From Bacteroidales bacterium (GTDB lineage Bacteria > Bacteroidota > Bacteroidia > Bacteroidales > FEN-979): a stretch of DNA of 64,000 nt. A program made the translations under genes and the position numbers. Shown piece after piece: positions 57,222-64,000 of this stretch. How positions within the stretch are numbered: position 1 is the stretch's first letter; each line of letters begins with the position of its first letter. The notes beneath the pieces were generated by a model. The model was not told the origin of the DNA. It did no database searches and worked only from the letters and a program-made list of their open reading frames with translations. Location of the stretch: NCBI GenBank assembly GCA_030681475.1, contig JAUXWT010000055.1, positions 68,914-132,913 on the forward strand. The letters run 5' to 3'.

Positions 57222-57307
57222 AACCACCAAGGCACTTAGGACACTTAGAAACACTAAATTATATTGTTTTCTAAGTGCTCCTTTGTGATCTTAGTGCCTT
57301 AGTGGTT
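57222..57307. repeat. Imperfect long inverted repeat AACCACCAAGGCACTTAGG.../...CTTAGTGCCTTAGTGGTT
   Basis: Arms at the two ends of an ~86-bp element immediately 3' of the sigma factor gene; possible terminator or dispersed element. Confidence 0.8.
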
Positions 57308-57310
57308 AAC

Positions 57311-58171
57311 TTAACCCATATAGGATTTCAGCAACTTGCTTCGTGAGGAGTGTTTCAGTCGGCGCAACGCTTTTTCCTTGATTTGTCTGACTCTTTCACG
57401 GGTAAGGTCGAACATCGATCCGATCTCGTCAAGCGTATAGCTATGGGGAACGCCAATGCCATAAAACAAATTGATGATCTCCCGCTCTTTTTCTGCAAGT
57501 GTTGAAAGTGATCGTTGTATTTCGCGTGCCAATGACTCCCTGATCAGGTTTTCATCTGTTCCGGGGGCATCGTAAACAAAAACATCGACCAGCCTTACCT
57601 CCTCATCCTGATCAATGGGAGCATCCATGGATATCATTCGTGTCGATATCCTCATGGTTTCCGTAACTTTATGTTCCGGAATCTCCAGTTCAATCGCGAG
57701 TTCATTGACAGAAGGTGGCCGTTCAAAGCGTTGTTCAAGTTTGATATTTGCTTTCGACACCTTGCTCATCGAGCCCACCTGGTTCAATGGCAAACGTACG
57801 ATACGTGACTGTTCGGCCAATGCTTGCAAAATGGACTGTCGTATCCACCACACTGCATAGGAGATAAACTTGAATCCCCGGGTTTCATCAAACCGACGGG
57901 CGGCCTTGATAAGGCCGACATTTCCCTCATTGATAAGGTCAGGAAGCGTAAGTCCTTGGTTCTGATATTGTTTTGCCACTGAAACCACGAATCTGAGATT
58001 GGCCTTGCATAACTTTTCAAGCGCTGCCTGATCTCCGGATTTGATTCGTTGTGCCAGTAAAACCTCCTCATCAGCCGAGATCAACTCTTCCTTGGCAATG
58101 TCGGAGAGGTACCTGTCGAGCGATGCGGTATCACGGTTTGTGATCGATTTTGATATTTTTAGTTGTCTCAT
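57311..58171 (-). CDS. rpoD: Primary-type RNA polymerase sigma-70 factor
   Basis: '[53 protein letters not shown]', '[29 protein letters not shown]'. Confidence 0.95.
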   Translation of the reverse strand: MRQLKISKSITNRDTASLDRYLSDIAKEELISADEEVLLAQRIKSGDQAALEKLCKANLRFVVSVAKQYQNQGLTLPDLINEGNVGLIKAARRFDETRGFKFISYAVWWIRQSILQALAEQSRIVRLPLNQVGSMSKVSKANIKLEQRFERPPSVNELAIELEIPEHKVTETMRISTRMISMDAPIDQDEEVRLVDVFVYDAPGTDENLIRESLAREIQRSLSTLAEKEREIINLFYGIGVPHSYTLDEIGSMFDLTRERVRQIKEKALRRLKHSSRSKLLKSYMG

Positions 58172-59640
58172 AGTCCGATTCCATAATAGGCCCGCAAACC
58201 ATTCGGGTACATTCCTTCAAGAAGGACGCCACCCTGGCGGTTTGTAAGCGATTCTTTTAAATCCCTGGTTGTACGCATGAGTTTGCGATCAACCGATAAT
58301 AATATAAACCCATTCATGATCCCGGCGCTCTTCAGTTTACCGGAACCCAATGAAGTAATTTTAAAGCCGTAATCTATTTGTAACCTTGTTTTTTCATTGT
58401 CATTCAGGGGCTCGAAAGTAGCTCCATATATAATAATTTTATTCCCTTTTTCCGCAATCACCTTTGAGTCTTCACTTTGCATGGTAAGCGCCAGTTCTAT
58501 CTCCTTTCCTTCACGATTCACAACCAGGAGAACCTTATCTCCAGGATTTTTCTGATAAATAAGTTCATTCACTTCACCTTTGCCGTTCACCTGACTGTTG
58601 TCAATGCGAATAATTACATCGCCGCTTTTCACGCCTGCGAGATCTGCAGCTCCTCCTGCTACGACATCATCCACATAGATTCCTCTGAGGTCGCTGAATC
58701 CCTTTTCCTTTGCAAACTGATCATTAATTTCACGATAGAACACTCCTAAATAAGCACGTTGTATTTTTCCAAACTTCATAAAGTCATAAACCACTTTTTT
58801 TACGATGTTTACCGGGATGGCAAAGCTATATCCGGTGTAATATCCGGTTCCGGAAGCAATAGCCGCGTTAATCCCGATCAATTCACCATGTGTGTTCACC
58901 AATGCACCGCCGCTGTTGCCAGAATTTACCGCAGCATCCGTTTGAATGAATGATTCGATGGCGCCCTGTGACCCCAGGATTTTAATTTCGCGTGCTTTGG
59001 CGCTGACAATCCCTGCCGTTACAGTAGATGTCAGATTGAAAGGATTACCCACCGCCAACACCCACTCTCCTATTTTAACTGCATCAGAATTACCATAAGT
59101 CAGGAATGGCAAATCCTGTTCATCAATCTTTATCAGGGCGAGATCGGTACTCGGATCAGTTCCGATGATCGTTGCTTTATAAACGCGTTTGTCATTTAAG
59201 GTTATTGTGACTTCAGTTGCTTCCTGCACCACATGGTTATTGGTGACGATGTAGCCATCCTGCGACACAATCACCCCCGAGCCCATTGCCGTGTAGGGTG
59301 TACTGTATTCGCGGGGTTGGGGACGTCCACCAAAATTAAAAAATTCAAAAAAGTCATCATAAACCAGGCTTTTTTTCCGGAATTCCGATTTAATATGAAC
59401 GACTGCATGTATTGAAACCGCAGCAGCGGCCTCAAAATCTGGCTGATTGAATGCGGCGCTTGGATTATAACTCACCTGTTGAATCGGTATTCCCTCAGGA
59501 CGTGTGTTTACACTCCAATGTTTCTTTTCTATGGCCATATACAGACCCAGTGAAACAACTCCTCCGAATAATGCAATTAAAAATATTCCTGCAATTCTTT
59601 TCATGACGTATCTGTGTTTTGATTGAACCTGAGACATCAA
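58168..59640 (-). CDS. Do-like periplasmic serine protease (DegP/HtrA)
   Basis: '[29 protein letters not shown]', 'DLALIKI', '[15 protein letters not shown]', PDZ domain. A later start at 59604 (MKRIAGIF) is likely. Confidence 0.95.
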   Translation of the reverse strand: MMSQVQSKHRYVMKRIAGIFLIALFGGVVSLGLYMAIEKKHWSVNTRPEGIPIQQVSYNPSAAFNQPDFEAAAAVSIHAVVHIKSEFRKKSLVYDDFFEFFNFGGRPQPREYSTPYTAMGSGVIVSQDGYIVTNNHVVQEATEVTITLNDKRVYKATIIGTDPSTDLALIKIDEQDLPFLTYGNSDAVKIGEWVLAVGNPFNLTSTVTAGIVSAKAREIKILGSQGAIESFIQTDAAVNSGNSGGALVNTHGELIGINAAIASGTGYYTGYSFAIPVNIVKKVVYDFMKFGKIQRAYLGVFYREINDQFAKEKGFSDLRGIYVDDVVAGGAADLAGVKSGDVIIRIDNSQVNGKGEVNELIYQKNPGDKVLLVVNREGKEIELALTMQSEDSKVIAEKGNKIIIYGATFEPLNDNEKTRLQIDYGFKITSLGSGKLKSAGIMNGFILLSVDRKLMRTTRDLKESLTNRQGGVLLEGMYPNGLRAYYGIGL

Positions 59641-59855
59641 TTGTTTGTCTCTACCGTTTTTTAAATTAGATCTTGTTTGGATTCCGATTAAAAACGATTC
59701 AAAACATCTGTTATTTTAGTCCTTTTTGTTAAATTCTGTTAACCTCTTGTTAAAAAAACGTTAAAGAAATTGACTTTTTCTGTATTACCTTTTAGATACT
59801 ACTCCGATTAACAGACGTTATAAATCGTTAAAAGTTGTATAATATTTAAAAAATT

Positions 59856-60953
59856 ATGAAAACTTTACTCATTATCACATCTTTAACAATTATCGCGACA
59901 GGATTTTTATCCCGACAATTTTTTAAAGGCAAATATATATATCCCAACGAAAATCGTGCCAATTTAGATTCCGTAAAAATAAAAAGTCAAATTGTCACAA
60001 TTGTATTTTGGAATGTTGAGAACCTATATGATCCATACGACGACACCACTAAAATGGATGATGAATTCACTTCAACCGGGGCTAAACACTGGAACTGGTC
60101 TAAATTCAGGGCAAAACTGAACCACGTTGCAAAAACCCTGATGGCCATCGGGGAATGGACTCCCCCGGCTGTTGTGGGCCTCTGTGAGGTGGAAAACAGG
60201 TATGTTCTGAATAAACTGATCTATGAAACTCCGTTAAAACCGTGGAAATATAAATTCATTCACTATGAATCACCCGATCTCAGGGGGGTCGATGTTGCCA
60301 TGCTGTACAGGACCGATTTGTTTACAGTAATTGCAAGCCGAAGTACTGTTATTCGTTTTCCTTTCGATACACTTGTGCAAACCAGGGAGATCCTGTATGT
60401 AAAAGGGATCCTTTTTAACCAAGACACCCTTTCACTTTTCATTAATCACTGGCCATCAAGGCGTGGCGGATATCTTGGGTCCCAGCCGCGTAGAAATTAC
60501 GTTGCCTCCGTGTTGCGAAAACTCATCGATTCGGTTCAGATGCATGAGCCTGCCGCCAATATACTGGTGATGGGTGATTTTAATGACGAACCCGAAGATG
60601 AGAGCCTGAAAAAGGTTTTAAACGCTCATTCGGAGTCTGTCACCGGTCATGACACACTTTTATACAATCTTATGGGTATCAGGAATAAAATCCGTAAAGA
60701 GGGTACACTGAAATATCGCGATCAATGGAGTACCTTCGACCAGTTTGTAGTGTCCGGCGCTCTGATGAATGGGAGTTCGGGATTGAAAACCGGAGTGAAG
60801 AATGTCAAAATTTTCAGGGGTTCCTTTCTTTTAGAAGAAGACAACACCTACTTTGGTGAAAAACTAAACAGGACCTACTCCGGGCCAAAATACCATGGGG
60901 GTTTTTCCGATCACCTGCCGATCCGGGTGGATATTAAAAAATCCGTACGATGA
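59856..60953 (+). CDS. Endonuclease/exonuclease/phosphatase family protein
   Basis: 'IVFWNVENLYDPYDD', 'VVGLCEVENRYVL', 'INHWPSRRGG', 'VMGDFNDEPEDESL', 'GFSDHLPIRVDI'. Confidence 0.92.
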   Translation: MKTLLIITSLTIIATGFLSRQFFKGKYIYPNENRANLDSVKIKSQIVTIVFWNVENLYDPYDDTTKMDDEFTSTGAKHWNWSKFRAKLNHVAKTLMAIGEWTPPAVVGLCEVENRYVLNKLIYETPLKPWKYKFIHYESPDLRGVDVAMLYRTDLFTVIASRSTVIRFPFDTLVQTREILYVKGILFNQDTLSLFINHWPSRRGGYLGSQPRRNYVASVLRKLIDSVQMHEPAANILVMGDFNDEPEDESLKKVLNAHSESVTGHDTLLYNLMGIRNKIRKEGTLKYRDQWSTFDQFVVSGALMNGSSGLKTGVKNVKIFRGSFLLEEDNTYFGEKLNRTYSGPKYHGGFSDHLPIRVDIKKSVR

Positions 60954-60961
60954 TTTTATGG

Positions 60962-62119
60962 CTATTGCCAGACTCCGGCAATTTTTGTACTACAGAATTT
61001 ACATGAATCATGATTCATATTCTTTGCCATGATAGTAAATCCCCGTCGTTCGATCACGATCTTTTTACATGAAGGGCAATAGGTATTTTCAAAAGTGGTT
61101 CCCGGAACATTACCTATATAGACATAACGAATACCGGTTTTCAATGCAATATTACGAGCCTTTTCGAGGGTAGCCAACGGAGTATATGGCAGGCTAGTGA
61201 GTTTGTATAACGGATGGAACCGACTGAAATGTAATGGATTGTCTTTAAATCCATTGGCAAATAGCCATTCACACATCTCCATGATCATATTCAAATCATC
61301 TGTCCAGCCCGGGACGATGAGGTTTGTTATTTCCAACCAAACGCCTTCCGCCTTCAAAATCTTCAACGTATTAAGTATGGGTTGCAAACTGCCTCCATTC
61401 AGCTTGGCGTAAGTCTCTTCGCTGAAGGATTTCAGGTTTATATTCGCTGCATCAAGGTATTTACAGAGATCGTGTAATGGCTTTTCATTGATATACCCGT
61501 TGGAGATAAACAGGTTCTTAATTCCGCGGGACCTGGCGATCTTCGCCGTATCGAAGGTATATTCAAAGAATGCGATGGGTTCTGAATAGGTATAGGCAAT
61601 TGACTTGCATCCCGATTTAACGGCTTCTTCAACGACTTTTTCCGGAAACATATCTACATTCCTTGTATCCTTCGGGCTTTGCTGGGAAATTTCCCAGTTC
61701 TGACAGTTCAGGCATGCAAAATTACAGCCTGCTGTGGCGATAGAAAAGCTTGACGTGGCGGGCAGAAAATGAAAAAGCGGTTTCTTTTCAATGGGGTCTG
61801 TATGCACCGAACAAGGATTTCCATAGGCGATGGTGTAAAGTTTACCGTCTTTCACTACATGCGTTCTGCAAATGCTGTCGAGCCCCTCTTTTAAAATGCA
61901 GTTATTGGGACAGATCTGGCATTTGACGCCTTTTGGTGTTGTTATTGCATAGGGTGATTCTTTACTAAATCTCCCAAGGCCTCCGGGTGGAGGAATGGTT
62001 CCTGTTCCCATATTGATAACATTTTTTGCCAATCCTTCAACAGCATGCAATCCGGCCACTGCCACCCCCACGCCGGCAAGGCCCGATTTGAAAAATTGAC
62101 GTTTTGATATCTTTTTCAA
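60962..62119 (-). CDS. AmmeMemoRadiSam system radical SAM enzyme (AmrS-like) with N-terminal Tat-like/signal segment
   Basis: 'SIATAGCNFACLNCQNWEISQ' CxxxCxxC, 'KCQICPNNCILKEG'; N-terminal 'SKRQFFKSGLAGVGVAVAGLHA'. Confidence 0.88.
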   Translation of the reverse strand: MKKISKRQFFKSGLAGVGVAVAGLHAVEGLAKNVINMGTGTIPPPGGLGRFSKESPYAITTPKGVKCQICPNNCILKEGLDSICRTHVVKDGKLYTIAYGNPCSVHTDPIEKKPLFHFLPATSSFSIATAGCNFACLNCQNWEISQQSPKDTRNVDMFPEKVVEEAVKSGCKSIAYTYSEPIAFFEYTFDTAKIARSRGIKNLFISNGYINEKPLHDLCKYLDAANINLKSFSEETYAKLNGGSLQPILNTLKILKAEGVWLEITNLIVPGWTDDLNMIMEMCEWLFANGFKDNPLHFSRFHPLYKLTSLPYTPLATLEKARNIALKTGIRYVYIGNVPGTTFENTYCPSCKKIVIERRGFTIMAKNMNHDSCKFCSTKIAGVWQ

Positions 62120-62213
62120 CGATTTGAATATTATAACAAGGTTAATTGATGCTACATATTACAAACATACAACATAATTCAGACAGATCAAAATAATACC
62201 AGAAGATATGGAG

Positions 62214-64000
62214 CTAAGCTGTTCGCCGGATAAAGAACAGTGTCCCTGCAGTGGCTAAATTCAAAACGGCCAGGAAGATGCATGTGTTTACAATCCCCAG
62301 CGATGGAATAAGGAACAGGGTGACTGCAAAAGCGCCTGCCGCAGAACCGAACATTTCGGCCGAATAATTACCGGCAACAGTTTTATGGGGAGTTTTGACC
62401 GAAAGCAATGCAGCTACACAGTATTCCATGCCCATGATGAATGCCAGGAGAAAAGCCAGGCATCCAAACACAAGCAGGATCAGCCAGTCGTCAAGGCGGG
62501 AATTACCCAGCCATTGAATAATAAATGGAATAATAATGGCGAACATGGCGAGCGAAATCTGAAGCTGCATGTAACCTTTGAATGATTTCATGTGGTTGTT
62601 CCTGAATCCAGTTCCAGCTCCTGCTGCCAGTCCCAACATAAAGATCATGATGATCGCCCCGATCACCTGGAACAGGTAACCACATAAAACCTGCAAACCG
62701 AAAATGAAAATGATTTCAAACGAGGCAAGGGTAAATCCACCGGCAAATAATCCGGCGCTCAAAGGATTCAGGGTAGTTATCAAAAAGAACAGGATAACAA
62801 TAAAAGCAAGCAACAGATAAGCATGCGTGGTTTGAAAATGGCTCAACCACCACGACATCTGGTGCCACACTGCTAACGGAGTAAAATCGCGGTTAATTGA
62901 ACTTGACGGTGTCATTGACCCTGTTAGATAAGCTGACCGCTCTTTTAACTGAGCATCATCAATGTAATGTTTATTAACATACAACGTTTCGATCATTCTG
63001 GTATCGATCATACCTGCAATATCCAATGAAAGTGCAGAATCAGAGGCTAAAAAATAGTTGCGGCCAGCCGGTACAACCAGCACGCTGTCAAAGTGCTGTT
63101 TCAGCGTATTTAAAAGTATTGCATTTAAATTACTGCCGTGTTCGCTTACATATTCCATTCCGGTTGGAAGACTGTAAGAGATGATTCCGTCCGGTTTCAT
63201 CTTCTGCTTGACCTCTTTTAAAAATTCCTCTGAATAATAACGGTTCAATTGCAGCGTGGATGGGGAAGGCAAATTTACAAGTACCACATCGTAAGCGATC
63301 TTTATATCGCGAATAAACCTCCGCGCATCAGTTTCATGTACCATAACAGACGAATGGTCAAGCTGATTCGTAAATGTTGATGCGATCTCGATCAGCGACG
63401 GGTTCATTTCAATATAATCTATCCTGTCGGGCATATATTTCCGAAGTTCAGTAAGGGTTCCTGAAAATCCGCCTGATATTAATAATACGTTGACCGGGTT
63501 TGGATGTTGGATCATGGCATAATGTACATTTTCCTCATTGCTGATCTCGTTACCGGTAGAAAACAACAGCATGCCGTTTTCATAATAATTAAACTGATCT
63601 TCATTTTTTGTGACAACTACCTGGCCATATGGGGTTTCAGTATTCGAAATTACAAGCTGCGACGGGTATAGGATCTTTTCTGCCCATGGCCGGAAATCAA
63701 CTTCACCAATGAAAATTAAGGAAATAACAGAGACAGCACAGACAACACAAAAGCTTTTTCGGGTGGAGGTAAAATAGCTGAAACTGATGATCAACAGCAG
63801 GTAAATTGCGGTGAGTATCAACAGGCCTTGAAAGGGACCCAAGGTCCAGAGAAAAATAAAATTCAAAAGCGCCCCGGAGGCCATACTTCCAAGCGATTCC
63901 CATGCATATGACCCGCCCTGTGTATTCCCATGCGAATAAGTGGTCAAAAATGAAAAAAGAAAACCATTTAACAGGCAAAATGGCAACTGAACCAGGAAAC
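62214..64000 (-). CDS. Spermidine synthase-like methyltransferase domain fused to multi-TM domains (N-terminus beyond window)
   Basis: 'VLLISGGFSGTLTELRKYMPDRIDYIEMNPSLIEIASTF...DARRFIRDIKIAYDVVLVNLPSPSTLQLNRYYSEEFLKEVKQKM' flanked by TM helices; open reading continues to the window edge. Confidence 0.85.
   Translation of the reverse strand, partial: FLVQLPFCLLNGFLFSFLTTYSHGNTQGGSYAWESLGSMASGALLNFIFLWTLGPFQGLLILTAIYLLLIISFSYFTSTRKSFCVVCAVSVISLIFIGEVDFRPWAEKILYPSQLVISNTETPYGQVVVTKNEDQFNYYENGMLLFSTGNEISNEENVHYAMIQHPNPVNVLLISGGFSGTLTELRKYMPDRIDYIEMNPSLIEIASTFTNQLDHSSVMVHETDARRFIRDIKIAYDVVLVNLPSPSTLQLNRYYSEEFLKEVKQKMKPDGIISYSLPTGMEYVSEHGSNLNAILLNTLKQHFDSVLVVPAGRNYFLASDSALSLDIAGMIDTRMIETLYVNKHYIDDAQLKERSAYLTGSMTPSSSINRDFTPLAVWHQMSWWLSHFQTTHAYLLLAFIVILFFLITTLNPLSAGLFAGGFTLASFEIIFIFGLQVLCGYLFQVIGAIIMIFMLGLAAGAGTGFRNNHMKSFKGYMQLQISLAMFAIIIPFIIQWLGNSRLDDWLILLVFGCLAFLLAFIMGMEYCVAALLSVKTPHKTVAGNYSAEMFGSAAGAFAVTLFLIPSLGIVNTCIFLAVLNLATAGTLFFIRRTA

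Overview
A 64 kb chromosomal segment from a Bacteroidota (Bacteroidales/Marinilabiliales-like) genome. The assignment rests on TAnnTTTG promoters, type IX secretion (T9SS) C-terminal tails, TonB-dependent receptors (TBDRs) and an MqnA menaquinone gene. Most of the window is housekeeping: ychF-like, hydE, rlmD, aroK, yajC, coaE, mqnA, yidC, pyrG, PpsR-type regulator, gap, DEAD-box helicase, rpoD, htrA. Surface genes include three T9SS-tailed proteins near the left end, a further T9SS-tailed HmuY-like protein in a HmuY/TBDR operon, and three TBDRs in total. The most notable region is 12,002-27,014, a co-directional ~15 kb cluster of 16 genes. It encodes a MIO-type aromatic amino acid ammonia-lyase, FabG, three intact ketosynthases, a ketosynthase-like chain-length factor that has lost its catalytic Cys and His, a half-size ketosynthase-like protein, two ACPs, a hot-dog dehydratase, a thioesterase, an LpxL-like acyltransferase, a B12-binding radical SAM enzyme, a BtrH-like protein and an ABC-2 exporter. 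It resembles aryl polyene/flexirubin pathways but lacks visible DarA/DarB and an aryl-activating ligase. A tRNA-Arg(ACG) and a two-copy 134-bp direct repeat flank its left side, and a perfect 17-bp inverted repeat flanks its right side. Other observations include a T9SS-like gene split by an in-frame TAA, a fused/degenerate class V aminotransferase, octamer repeats just upstream of a TBDR, small proline-tailed proteins preceding TBDR loci, and several intergenic short-repeat families. All functional names come from motif recognition by eye; no database searches were run.
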